Shown: piece by piece, positions 9,263-17,385 of the stretch
Layout of the letters: each line of letters opens with the position of its first letter
Position numbering within the stretch: position 1 is the stretch's first letter
Origin: Streptomyces sp. ISL-10
GTDB taxonomy: Bacteria; Actinomycetota; Actinomycetes; Streptomycetales; Streptomycetaceae
Assembly (NCBI RefSeq): GCF_018614575.1
Contig: NZ_JAGGOJ010000006.1
Coordinates: forward strand, 1-60,439
Direction: 5' to 3'
Length of the DNA: 60,439 bases
Position numbers and translations under genes: made by a program
Notes under the pieces: model-generated
The model's database searches: none
Seen by the model: only the letters and a program-made list of their open reading frames with translations
Told to the model about the DNA's origin: nothing

Positions 9263-9277
9263 CTGACGTACCGTCAG
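9263..9277. promoter_or_regulatory. Palindromic operator CTGACG-TAC-CGTCAG (copy 1)
   Basis: A perfect 6+3+6 palindrome in the 60-bp gap between the divergent thiolase operon and acyl-CoA synthetase gene, about 21 bp from one start codon and 24 bp from the other. One bound dimer could control both directions. The same arms recur at 15455, 17355, 19069, 19131 and 43305. Confidence 0.75.
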
Positions 9278-9301
9278 CAACTCGGCCGGGAGGGGCGTGC
9301 G

Positions 9302-10879
9302 ATGGGGCGACGACAGGGCGACGTGGAGTGGGGAACCGTCCCTGAGCTGGTGCGTGCGGCCGCCGAGCGGTACGGACAGCGGGAGGCGGTCGTCGAGGGC
9401 CGCAGCCGGATCCCTTACGCCGAGCTGGGCGAGCGCGTCGAACGCGCGGCCGCCGCCTGCATGGCCGCGGGCGTCGTCAAGGGAGACCGGGTCGCCATCT
9501 GGGCGCCCAACACCCTCGACTGGATCGTCTCCGCTCTGGGCGCGGTCACCGCGGGCGCCGTCCTCGTACCGCTCAACACCCGCTTCAAGGGCAGGGAGGC
9601 CGCCGGCGTGCTCCAGCGCTCCGGCGCCCGGCTCCTGTTCGTCACCGGCACCTTCCTCGGCACCTCCTACGTCGCCTCCCTGCGGCGCGCGGACGTGGAA
9701 CTGCCCGCCCTGGAACAGGTCGTGGTGTTCGCCGACAGCGCGCCGGACGATCTCCGCTACCGCACCTGGAAGGACTTCCTCGCCGGTGGCGACACGGTGA
9801 CCGGTGCCGAGGTCCGCGCCCGCGCGGCCTCGCTCACCCCCGCCGACCCCTCCGACATCATCTACACCTCGGGCACCACCGGCCGCCCCAAGGGCGCGGT
9901 CATCACCCACGCCCAGACCCTGCGCTGCTACGACTTGTGGAGCGAACTCGCCGGCCTGCGCGAGGGCGACCGCTACCTGATCGTGAACCCGTTCTTCCAC
10001 ACCTTCGGCTACAAGGCGGGCATCATCGCCTGCCTCACCCGCGGCGCGACGATGGTGCCCCAGCCCGTCTTCACCGCGGACACGGTCCTCGCCAACATCG
10101 CCGCCGAACGGATCTCGGTCCTGCCCGGACCGCCGACCCTGCACCAGTCGCTGCTCGACCATCCCGCCCGGGAGACGTACGACCTGTCCGCCCTCCGCCT
10201 CGTCGTCACCGGCGCGGCAGTCGTCCCTCTCCGCCTCGTGGAACGCCTCCGTGGCGAACTCGGCATCGACACGGTCCTCACCGCCTACGGCCTGTCGGAG
10301 GCGAGCGGCATCGTCACGATGTGCCGCCGTGGGGACGACCCGTCGGTGATCGCCACGACCTCGGGCCGCGCGATCCCCGGCACGGAGATCCGCGTCGCGG
10401 CCGCCCCGGGCGAGCCGGGCGAGGTCCTGATCCGCGGACACAACGTGATGCGCGGCTACTTCGAGGACCCGGCCGGAACGTCCCGCGCCGTCACCCCGGA
10501 CGGCTGGCTCCGCACGGGAGACGTGGGCGTCCTCGACCCCGCGGGCAACCTGCGCATCACGGACCGGATCAAGGACATGTACATCGTCGGCGGCTTCAAC
10601 GCCTACCCGGCCGAGATCGAGCAACTGCTCGGCCTGCATCCCGACATCGCCGACGTCGCGGTCATCGGCGTCCCCGACGCCCGCCTCGGCGAGGTCGGCA
10701 AGGCGTACGCGGTCCGCCGCCCCGGCGCGACGCTGACGGCGGACGACCTGATCGCCTGGTCACGCCGTGCGATGGCGAACTACAAGGTCCCGCGGCAGGT
10801 GGAGTTCGTGCCGGAACTGCCGCGCAACGCGAGCGGGAAGGTGGTGAAGGGGGAGCTGCGGGTGCGGCACGGGAAGTGA
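9302..10879 (+). CDS. Fatty acid/carboxylate CoA ligase (ANL superfamily, FadD-like)
   Basis: 525 residues, full length. The AMP-binding motif YTSGTTGRPKGAV is at about residue 190; later ANL motifs include AYGLSEASG, GWLRTGDVGVLD and ITDRIKDMYIVGGFNAYPAEIE, and the C-terminal catalytic lysine lies in NASGKVVKGELR. It would activate an unknown acid to its CoA thioester for the adjoining hydratase and thiolase. A GGGAGGGG ribosome site six bases upstream fixes the ATG at 9302; the open frame continues far upstream only because of GC bias. It is divergent from the thiolase operon across a shared operator. Confidence 0.93.
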   Translation: MGRRQGDVEWGTVPELVRAAAERYGQREAVVEGRSRIPYAELGERVERAAAACMAAGVVKGDRVAIWAPNTLDWIVSALGAVTAGAVLVPLNTRFKGREAAGVLQRSGARLLFVTGTFLGTSYVASLRRADVELPALEQVVVFADSAPDDLRYRTWKDFLAGGDTVTGAEVRARAASLTPADPSDIIYTSGTTGRPKGAVITHAQTLRCYDLWSELAGLREGDRYLIVNPFFHTFGYKAGIIACLTRGATMVPQPVFTADTVLANIAAERISVLPGPPTLHQSLLDHPARETYDLSALRLVVTGAAVVPLRLVERLRGELGIDTVLTAYGLSEASGIVTMCRRGDDPSVIATTSGRAIPGTEIRVAAAPGEPGEVLIRGHNVMRGYFEDPAGTSRAVTPDGWLRTGDVGVLDPAGNLRITDRIKDMYIVGGFNAYPAEIEQLLGLHPDIADVAVIGVPDARLGEVGKAYAVRRPGATLTADDLIAWSRRAMANYKVPRQVEFVPELPRNASGKVVKGELRVRHGK

Positions 10880-10896
10880 GGGAGCCCGGACATGCC

Positions 10897-10935
10897 ACGG
10901 CCGCGGCGGCTCCCCCTCCGCGCCGCCGCGGCCGT
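10897..10935. terminator. Bidirectional terminator between the CoA ligase and afsS
   Basis: ACGGCCGCGGCGG (10897-10909) and its exact complement (10923-10935) form a 13-bp GC stem with a 13-nt loop. It lies between two convergent genes, 17 bp from each stop codon. Confidence 0.8.
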
Positions 10936-10952
10936 TCCCCGTCGTGGGTGGC

Positions 10953-11219
10953 TCAGTCCCGCGGGGGCGCCGGGATGTGGTTGTCCATCGTGATGATGGC
11001 CCCGTCCTGCGGCGGCGTGGGGATGTGGTTGTCCATCGTGCTGATGGTGTCGTCCTGCGGCGGCGCGGGGATGTGGTTGTCCATCGTGGTGAAGGCCCCG
11101 TCCCGCGGGGGCGCGGGGATGTGGTTGTCCATCGTGGTGAAGGCCCCGTCCCGCGGCGGCGCGGGGATGTGGTTGTCCATCGTCGTGATCTCTTCGCGCT
11201 TCTGCTCGTTCGTGCTCAT
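10953..11219 (-). CDS. afsS: AfsS-like (sigma-like) pleiotropic regulator of antibiotic production, five-repeat form
   Basis: 88 residues made almost entirely of five copies of a 16-residue unit of the form TTMDNHIPAPPRDGAF, after an 11-residue head (MSTNEQKREEI). AfsS of S. coelicolor is a small protein of about 63 residues with repeated TxDNHMPxPP motifs, transcribed under AfsR control and located beside afsR. Both the motif and the position match here. At the DNA level the units form a 48-bp tandem repeat. The ATG at 11219 follows GGGGGA. The mechanism of AfsS is not settled; it raises secondary-metabolite output and affects nutrient-stress genes. Confidence 0.9.
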   Translation of the reverse strand: MSTNEQKREEITTMDNHIPAPPRDGAFTTMDNHIPAPPRDGAFTTMDNHIPAPPQDDTISTMDNHIPTPPQDGAIITMDNHIPAPPRD

Positions 11220-11362
11220 TGCTGTCCCCCATGGGATCGTGCTGATGTCAGAAGGCGCCTTCCGCCCGGAGACTCCCCCGAGGGCCGCCGGACGGAAGGC
11301 CAGTGGACCTTTCGGTCCCGGTGATCCGTCTGCCCCCCGACGCGACGGATCGACTGCCGTTG

Positions 11363-11395
11363 ACTATGTCGGACGAGCATAAACAAACGCTGAAC
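11363..11395 (-). promoter_or_regulatory. afsS promoter with AfsR/PhoP-type direct repeats
   Basis: Read on the minus strand, 11395-11374 contains two adjacent 11-nt units, GTTCAGCGTTT and GTTTATGCTCG. This fits the PHO-box/AfsR direct-repeat pattern known at the afsS promoter. A CATAGT (-10 like) at 11368-11363 would put the -35 region inside the repeats, so the activator would replace a poor -35 box. The site lies about 145 bp from the afsS start. Confidence 0.6.
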
Positions 11396-11414
11396 GCGCA
11401 GGAGGGGACTTTTG

Positions 11415-14372
11415 TCAGGCTGCTGCGAGAGGTGACAGCAGTGCCCGGACCTGCTCCGCCTCATCGGCTCCCACGAGCTCGTAGACCGTGAGCGCCTCTC
11501 GCCAGCACGCGCGGGCGCGGTCCGTCTGGCCGAGGGCAGCAAGGGCCCGGCCCAACGTCGTCAGGACGTTGCCCCGCATCCGGTCGCCGCCGATGCAACC
11601 GCTTGCGAGGGCCTGTTCTGCGTGCTGCGCGGCGGTGGCCGGCTTGAGTATCCGCAAGTAGGAATCCGCGATGCGGAAGTGGGTTGTCCCTTCCCACAGC
11701 CGCTGCCGATCGCTGGCGAAGATGTCCAGGGCTTCCGAGAACTGCTCCAGGGCCTCGGTGTGACGGCCCGCGTGCGTGAGTGCGACTCCGAGTGCGTACA
11801 TGCCGTTGGCCAGCCGCACGGTGAGACCCATCGCGTCGTAGATGGCGATGCCCTGCTGCGCGAGGTCTATGGCGCTGGCCGTGCGGCCGAGCAGCAGGTG
11901 CACCCGGGAGAGGTTGCACAGCGCGGTCGCCGCCCCGGGCAGGTTGTCGTCGGCCCGGTAGCCCTCGACGGCCTTGAGGAGGTGTTGTTCCGCGTCCTCG
12001 TAGCGGGCCTGGGTGAAGGCGATGATTCCGCGGTCGTTGTCCGACCAGGAGACGGGTGCGGTGTCGCCGGACGAGACCGCCAGCAGCCGGGCGCTGCGCG
12101 CCTCGTCGTCGGCGTCCTTGTACCGGCCCGCGACCAGGTGCGAGTTGGCGAGGGTGGTCCTGGCCCGTCCCTCCGCGAGGGCATCCCCGGCGGCGCGCGC
12201 GGCGTCCCGGGCGGCGAGCGCAGCCGACTCGTACTGCTTCGCATTCGCGCCGGATTCGGCGAGGTCCTTGGCCGCCCAGAGCAGGTCCACCGCTCGACGG
12301 AGCCCCACGCCGTGCGTGGCCTGCCGTGCGCACGCCAGGAGGCAATTCGCCTCGGCGTAGAGCCAGTCGAGAGCTTCCTGGCGCTCGGTGAACGACAGCC
12401 CCGCGTCCCCCGTCGGCTCCAGGTGGGCCACCAACCGGTCCCCCGGGCGCTCGATGGCGAACACCCGCGCCGCCGTCCCCAGGTAGAAGTCCAGCAGCCG
12501 CGACAGCGCCGCCGCGCGCTCCTGCGGGGGCTGTTCGTCCCTCTCGGCGCATGCACGCGCGTAGAGCCGCACCAGGTCGTGGTAGCGGTACCTGCCCGGG
12601 GCCGCCGACTCCAGCAGGGACGTGTCGACCAGGGCCTCCAGCAGGTCCTCCGTCTCGTGGAGGGGGAGCGCCAGCACCGCCGCGGCAGCCGCCAGCGACA
12701 TGTCCGGGCCGTCCGCCAGGCCCAGTAGGCGGAAGGCGCGGGCCTGGGCCGGCTCCAGCTGGCCGTAGCCCAGTTCGAACGTGGCCTTCACCGCCAGGTC
12801 GCCCGCCTGGAGTTCGTCCAGCCTGCGGCGCTCGTCCGCGAGCTTGGCCGCGAGGACGGAGACGGTCCAGGTGCGGCGCGCGGCGAGGCGGGACGCCGCG
12901 ATACGGATGGCCAGCGGCAGGAACCCGCACGCCGCCACGACGTCCAGCGCCGCCTCCCGCTCCGCACGCACTCGCTCCTCGCCCACGATCCGCGTGAAGA
13001 GCTGGAGCGCTTCCTCCGGTGACATCACGTCCAGGTCGACCAGGTGCGCGCCCGCGAGGTCCACCATGCGCACCCGGCTGGTGATCAGCGCCGCGCACCC
13101 GGCCGTGCCGGGCAGGAGGGGCCGGATCTGGGCGGCGTCGCGCGCGTTGTCCAGCAGGACCAGCACCCGGCGTCCGTCCAGCGCCGAGCGGTACAGCGCG
13201 GCCCGCTCGTCCAGCGTGTCCGGGATCGCGGAGTCCGCTGTGCCCAGAGCGCGCAGGAACGCGCCGAGCACCGTCTCCGGTTCGGCAGCCCTGTTCCCCG
13301 CGCCCTGGAGGTCCACGTACAGCTGACCGTCCGGGAAATGCCTGCGCGCCTGGTGGGCGACGTGCACCGCCAGTGTCGTCTTGCCGACGCCCCCGATGCC
13401 CGCGAGGGCGGAGACGGCCATCACCGACCCCTCGGCAGCGGCCAGTTGGTCGCCGAGCTCCCGCACGAAGGAGGCTCGCCCGGTGAAGTCCGGCACCGTC
13501 GCGGGCAGTTGCGCGGGCCGTGTGACCTGCGGAACGGGCGACGGCTCCTCGACCGGCCTGGCCAGCTCCGCGTCCGCCTCCAGGATGCGCTGTTGCAGAC
13601 GCGCCAGCTCGGGCCGCGGGTCGACGCCCAGTTCGTCGGCGAGCAGGCGCCGGGTGTCGGCGTAGACGGCCAGCGCCTCCGCCTGGCGGCCGCTGCGGTA
13701 CAGCGCGAGCATCAGCAGCTCCCGCAGCCGCTCGCGCAGCGGGTGCGCGGCGGTGAGCGCGGTCAGCTCCGAGACGGCCTCTGCGTGGCAGCCGACCTCC
13801 AGGTCCAGGTCGAGGCGGGTCTCGAGCAGTTGCAGACGCCACTCCTCCAGCCGGGCGCGCTCGTTCTCCGCGTACGGCCCGGGGACGTTGGCCAGCGGTT
13901 CGCCGTCCCAGAGTCCGAGCGACTTGTTGATCAGAGTGCGTGCCTGGCAACGGTCGCCGCCCGCGCGGGCCTTGTCCGCCTCCACGGCGAGTTCCTGCGC
14001 CACGGCGAGGTCGAGGGCGTCGCGCCCGACCCGCAGGGCGTAACCCCCGGACTCGCTCACCAGCGCGTCGGCGGGCAGGGACTTGCGCAGCCTGGAGGCA
14101 TACGTACGGACGGCGGCGAGCGCCTGCGAGGGCGGTTCATCGCCCCAGATCGCGTCGATCAGCTGGGCCGCCGTCGCGGTCCGTCCATCGCGCAGCAACA
14201 GCGCGGCCAGCAGGGCGCGTTGCTGCGGCGAGCCGGGCGGCAGGGTCTGGGCGCCACGCCTGACCCGTACCGGTCCGAGCACGCTGAAGTGAAGCTGGGC
14301 CGCGTCGTTTGCGCTGCCGCTGTGCAGCGGAGCGCGCTGATTCGGTACGCGTGGCCCGCTGTCACGGTCCAT
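11415..14372 (-). CDS. afsR: AfsR, SARP/NB-ARC/TPR global transcriptional activator
   Basis: 985 residues, close to the 993 I recall for S. coelicolor AfsR. The SARP region has a winged-helix DNA-binding part (about 28-105, SPQQRALLAALLLRDGRTAT) and a bacterial activation domain (about 110-265). An NB-ARC ATPase follows, with P-loop GIGGVGKTT at about 325-333 and LVLLDNARDAAQIRPLL as Walker B. The C-terminal third carries TPR-like repeats. AfsR is phosphorylated by AfsK and activates afsS, which lies directly downstream on the same strand. The ATG at 14372 gives the family-typical N-terminal leader. Confidence 0.95.
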   Translation of the reverse strand: MDRDSGPRVPNQRAPLHSGSANDAAQLHFSVLGPVRVRRGAQTLPPGSPQQRALLAALLLRDGRTATAAQLIDAIWGDEPPSQALAAVRTYASRLRKSLPADALVSESGGYALRVGRDALDLAVAQELAVEADKARAGGDRCQARTLINKSLGLWDGEPLANVPGPYAENERARLEEWRLQLLETRLDLDLEVGCHAEAVSELTALTAAHPLRERLRELLMLALYRSGRQAEALAVYADTRRLLADELGVDPRPELARLQQRILEADAELARPVEEPSPVPQVTRPAQLPATVPDFTGRASFVRELGDQLAAAEGSVMAVSALAGIGGVGKTTLAVHVAHQARRHFPDGQLYVDLQGAGNRAAEPETVLGAFLRALGTADSAIPDTLDERAALYRSALDGRRVLVLLDNARDAAQIRPLLPGTAGCAALITSRVRMVDLAGAHLVDLDVMSPEEALQLFTRIVGEERVRAEREAALDVVAACGFLPLAIRIAASRLAARRTWTVSVLAAKLADERRRLDELQAGDLAVKATFELGYGQLEPAQARAFRLLGLADGPDMSLAAAAAVLALPLHETEDLLEALVDTSLLESAAPGRYRYHDLVRLYARACAERDEQPPQERAAALSRLLDFYLGTAARVFAIERPGDRLVAHLEPTGDAGLSFTERQEALDWLYAEANCLLACARQATHGVGLRRAVDLLWAAKDLAESGANAKQYESAALAARDAARAAGDALAEGRARTTLANSHLVAGRYKDADDEARSARLLAVSSGDTAPVSWSDNDRGIIAFTQARYEDAEQHLLKAVEGYRADDNLPGAATALCNLSRVHLLLGRTASAIDLAQQGIAIYDAMGLTVRLANGMYALGVALTHAGRHTEALEQFSEALDIFASDRQRLWEGTTHFRIADSYLRILKPATAAQHAEQALASGCIGGDRMRGNVLTTLGRALAALGQTDRARACWREALTVYELVGADEAEQVRALLSPLAAA

Positions 14373-14496
14373 TGGCTGCCCCCTGCCCGTACTGCCGGAA
14401 ATCGCCCTCGACAGTCTGCCCTGAAGGGGGCGGCCCCGTCAGCAGCGGGGCACCTCGGTCTCCCGCCTGCCCGTGTGAGCCTCGTCCCAACCCTGA

Positions 14497-15306
14497 TCAG
14501 GGACGATAGACCGTTCCGGGCTCCGGCTCGGCGGGTGCGAGGAGTTCGGGGACCGTGACGAAGGTGTAACCGCGCTTCTTCAGCTCCGCGATGATGCCGG
14601 GGACGGCGGGGACGGTTCCGTCGTAGATGTCGTGGAGCAGGATGATGCCGTCGCGTCCGGCCTGGTCGAGTATGCGCTTCTCGATGAGCGCGGAGTCGGT
14701 GGTCGAGTAGTCCTTGGCGGTGGCGCTCCACAGGATCTGGGAGAGGCCGAGCTCCTTGCTGACGGCGGTCACGTCGTCGTTGACACGGCCCTGGGGCGGA
14801 CGCATCAGTGTGGGCTTCGTGCCGGTGATGTCGGCTATGGCGTCCTGGGTGCGGCCCAGTTCGTCGCGTATCTCGTCCTTGCTGAGCTCGTCGAGCCGCC
14901 GGTGGGTCCAGGTGTGGTTGGCGACCTCGTGGCCCTCGGCGGCGAGGCGGCGTACCACGTCCGGGTGCTTGAGCACGTGGTTCTTGCCGAGGAGGAAGAA
15001 GGTGGCGTGGACCTTCTCCTTCTTGAGGATGTCCAGCAGCCGCGGAGTGTCCTTGCCGGGGCCCGCGTCGAAGGTGAGGGCGATGCACTTGGCCTTCTCG
15101 CAGTCCACGGCCGGCCCGGCCCCGACGCCCTTGCCGCTGCCGCCCCCTGACGTGGCGCCCTGCGAGGAGGCGTTGTCGCGGGCGTCCGCGCGGGCGTCGG
15201 CCGGTGCGGTGGTGTCCATCGAGCAGCCGCCGAGGACGAGGGCGAGTGAGACGGCGGCGAGCGCGGAGACAACCCGCGGCCTGCGTATGTGCGTCTTGAC
15301 GGGCAT
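14497..15306 (-). CDS. NodB-type polysaccharide deacetylase lipoprotein
   Basis: 269 residues. A signal peptide ends in the lipobox LVLGGC (Cys about 27), so it is probably anchored to the outer face of the membrane. A Ser/Gly/Asp linker leads to a NodB domain (about 70-262): motif 1 reads IALTFDAGPGKDT, motif 2 NHTWTH, motif 3 RPPQGRVNDD, and later IILLHD. The second aspartate of the usual TFDDG is alanine, removing a typical metal ligand. Substrate is likely a peptidoglycan or other wall glycan; activity is uncertain. The ATG at 15306 follows GGGGGAAC. Confidence 0.88.
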   Translation of the reverse strand: MPVKTHIRRPRVVSALAAVSLALVLGGCSMDTTAPADARADARDNASSQGATSGGGSGKGVGAGPAVDCEKAKCIALTFDAGPGKDTPRLLDILKKEKVHATFFLLGKNHVLKHPDVVRRLAAEGHEVANHTWTHRRLDELSKDEIRDELGRTQDAIADITGTKPTLMRPPQGRVNDDVTAVSKELGLSQILWSATAKDYSTTDSALIEKRILDQAGRDGIILLHDIYDGTVPAVPGIIAELKKRGYTFVTVPELLAPAEPEPGTVYRP

Positions 15307-15392
15307 GACGAGGTTCCCCCTGCGTGGTGGTCGCGGCGTGCGGCGGTGTGCCGCTGGTCTGCCGTGTGGTCCGAGCCTGCCTGCGGCTCGCA

Positions 15393-15424
15393 CTATACAC
15401 ACCATGTATACGCGTGGTGTATAG
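15393..15424. promoter_or_regulatory. AT-rich inverted repeat CTATACAC...GTGTATAG
   Basis: Exact 8-bp arms (15393-15400 and 15417-15424) enclose ACCATGTATACGCGTG, with a TGGTGT/ACACCA pair nested inside. In this GC-rich context such an AT-rich palindrome is striking and looks like a GntR- or MarR-type operator. It lies in the divergent region between the deacetylase and the amidohydrolase. Confidence 0.55.
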
Positions 15425-15426
15425 CT

Positions 15427-15443
15427 GACCCTCAGCGAGGGTC
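15427..15443. promoter_or_regulatory. Inverted repeat GACCCTC-AGC-GAGGGTC
   Basis: A perfect 7+3+7 palindrome placed between the AT-rich palindrome and the CTGACG operator of the same promoter region. It may be a third regulator site or part of a composite control region. Confidence 0.45.
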
Positions 15444-15454
15444 GTGCGGAGTTG

Positions 15455-15469
15455 CTGACGAGTCGTCAG
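15455..15469. promoter_or_regulatory. Palindromic operator CTGACG-AGT-CGTCAG (copy 2)
   Basis: Perfect 6+3+6 palindrome, 20 bp before the ATG of the amidohydrolase. At this distance binding would block transcription or its start. Confidence 0.75.
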
Positions 15470-15489
15470 ATCGGCGCTACGGTGAATCC

Positions 15490-16710
15490 ATGGAGACCTT
15501 CCCCAAGATCATCTCGGTGGACGATCACACGGTGGAGCCCCCCAATGTCTGGCGGGACCGGCTCCCGTCGAAGTACCGCGACATCGGCCCGCGCATCGTC
15601 CGGGCCCCGCTGAAGGAGATGACCTTCCTCGGCGGAAAGTTCTCCCCGGTCATGGGGACGCCCGGCGACGAAGGCCCCATCGGCGACTGGTGGGTGTACG
15701 AGGACCTGCACCGGCCCCTGACCCGGCTCGACACCGCCGTCGGCTGCGACCGCGACGAGATCCGGCTGGAGATCATCACGTACGAGCAGATGCGGCCCGG
15801 TTCGTACGGCGTCCCGGACCGGCTCGCCGACATGGACGTCAACCACGTCCAGTCGGCGCTCTGCTTCCCCACCTTCCCCCGTTTCTGCGGCCAGACCTTC
15901 ACCGAGGCCGCCGACCGCGAGCTCGGGCTGCTGGGGGTGCGGGCGTACAACGACTGGATGGTGGAGGAGTGGTGCGGCCCCGAGGCGCGCGGCCGGCTGA
16001 TCCCGCTCACCCTCGTCCCGCTGTGGGACGCCCGTCTCGCCGCCGACGAGGTGCGGCGCAACGCGGCGCGTGGCGTGCGCGCCGTCGCCTTCTCCGAGAT
16101 ACCCCCGCACCTCGGGCTGCCCTCGATCCACACCGACGACTGGGACCCCTTCCTCGCGGCGTGCGACGAGACCGGCACGGTCGTCGCCATGCACATCGGC
16201 TCCTCCAGCCGTATGCCGTCCACCTCGGCGGACGCGCCGCCCGCGGTCGGCTCCACGATCACCTTCGCCAACTGCTGTTTCTCCATGGTCGACTGGCTGA
16301 TGAGCGGCAAGTTCGAGCGCTTCCCGAACCTGCGGATCATGTACGCGGAGGGCCAGATCGGCTGGATCCCCTACATCCTGGAACGGGCCGACGTGGTCTG
16401 GGAGGAGAACCGCGCCTGGGGCGGCGTCGCCGACAAGGTCACGCGCCCGCCCTCCGAGCTGTTCGCCGAGCACGTGTACGGCTGCTTCTTCGACGATGCG
16501 TTCGGCCTGCGCAACCTCGACGCGATCGGGGCGGGCAACGTGCTGTACGAGACGGACTACCCGCACTCGGACTCGACGTGGCCGAAATCCAAGGAGGTCG
16601 GCGAGTCCCAGATGGGCCACCTGCCACCGGAAGTGGTGAACCGCATCGTGCGCGGCAACGCCATCGAGCTGCTGGGCCTGACGGAGGACGGGCTCTGGCC
16701 GGGGGCGTGA
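15490..16710 (+). CDS. Amidohydrolase-2 family (ACMSD-like) metal-dependent hydrolase/decarboxylase
   Basis: 406 residues. The N-terminal ISVDDHTVEPPNVW has the reduced metal motif (DxH) of amidohydrolase-2 proteins. Further ligand-like residues are in VVAMHIGSSS, IMYAEGQIGWIPYILERAD and VLYETDYPHSDSTWP, the last carrying the catalytic aspartate. This length and motif set occur in actinobacterial proteins encoded beside lipid, steroid and F420 genes. The reaction (C-C hydrolysis or decarboxylation) cannot be told. It is the first gene of a rightward set and has an operator just upstream of its ATG. Confidence 0.9.
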   Translation: METFPKIISVDDHTVEPPNVWRDRLPSKYRDIGPRIVRAPLKEMTFLGGKFSPVMGTPGDEGPIGDWWVYEDLHRPLTRLDTAVGCDRDEIRLEIITYEQMRPGSYGVPDRLADMDVNHVQSALCFPTFPRFCGQTFTEAADRELGLLGVRAYNDWMVEEWCGPEARGRLIPLTLVPLWDARLAADEVRRNAARGVRAVAFSEIPPHLGLPSIHTDDWDPFLAACDETGTVVAMHIGSSSRMPSTSADAPPAVGSTITFANCCFSMVDWLMSGKFERFPNLRIMYAEGQIGWIPYILERADVVWEENRAWGGVADKVTRPPSELFAEHVYGCFFDDAFGLRNLDAIGAGNVLYETDYPHSDSTWPKSKEVGESQMGHLPPEVVNRIVRGNAIELLGLTEDGLWPGA

Positions 16711-16876
16711 GCCCGGACCGGGCCGACGGGAGCCGCGTGGCGGGCGTCAGCCTTCGGCCGGCGCCTGGAACCCGGTGGTGTCGACGTGGCAGTCGAACGG
16801 CCGTATCCACCAGGGAGGCCTTCGCGCACGGGCCGGGCCGCTACCGGGACGCGCTGCGGACCGGCACCATCGGGGC

Positions 16877-17290
16877 ATGACGCTCTCCATCGCCGAAGCC
16901 GACAAGATCCTCGCCGACAACTTCGCACCCTGGGTCCTCCAACTCGGGCTGTCCGTCCAGGAGGCGGGCGAGCTGCATGCCGTACTGCGGCTGCCCTGGT
17001 CCGACCTGCTGGCCCGGGAGGGCGGGGGGCTGAGCGGGCAGGCGCTGATGGCCGCCGCCGACACCGCGACCGTGATCGCCGTGTCGTCCGCCCGCGGCGG
17101 CTTCGTCCCCATGACCACGGTCCAGCAGTCCACCACCTTCCAGCGGGCCGTCGTCGGCGCCGACGTACTCGTCGAAGCGCGGATCACCAAGCTCGGCAAG
17201 CGCATGGCGTTCGCTGACATCACCATGACTGCTGAGGGAGCGCAGGAGCCGGCGGCACGGGCGTCGACGGTGTACGCGCTGATGGGCTGA
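16877..17290 (+). CDS. PaaI-like hotdog-fold acyl-CoA thioesterase
   Basis: 137 residues, the standard single-hotdog length. The central helix segment GLSGQALMAAADTATVIAVS corresponds to the family's G(G/S)xxxxxxD motif, and PMTTVQQSTTFQRAVVGADV to the following strands. It probably hydrolyses a small or aromatic acyl-CoA released by the neighbouring pathway. The ATG at 16877 is the first that gives a normal N-terminus; the 166 bp before it hold no separate gene or clear promoter, so it probably shares the amidohydrolase transcript. Confidence 0.85.
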   Translation: MTLSIAEADKILADNFAPWVLQLGLSVQEAGELHAVLRLPWSDLLAREGGGLSGQALMAAADTATVIAVSSARGGFVPMTTVQQSTTFQRAVVGADVLVEARITKLGKRMAFADITMTAEGAQEPAARASTVYALMG

Positions 17291-17354
17291 CGTGCGGGCG
17301 GCGGGCCTCTTGCCTGTTGCCGCCGCAGCGATGACGATGACCCCCACGCAGTTT

Positions 17355-17369
17355 ATGACGGTCCGTCAG
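17355..17369. promoter_or_regulatory. Operator ATGACG-GTC-CGTCAG (copy 3, one mismatch)
   Basis: Matches the CTGACG-N3-CGTCAG palindrome except for the first base. It ends 16 bp before the ATG of the LLM oxidoreductase, the same geometry as at the amidohydrolase. Confidence 0.65.
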
Positions 17370-17385
17370 GTGCGAGGGAGTCCCC

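Noticed and set aside
10953..11219. Multi-core RiPP precursor peptide
   Set aside because: Tandem repeats suggested cores, but the MDNHIP motif and the place beside afsR fit AfsS, and no modifying enzyme is near.
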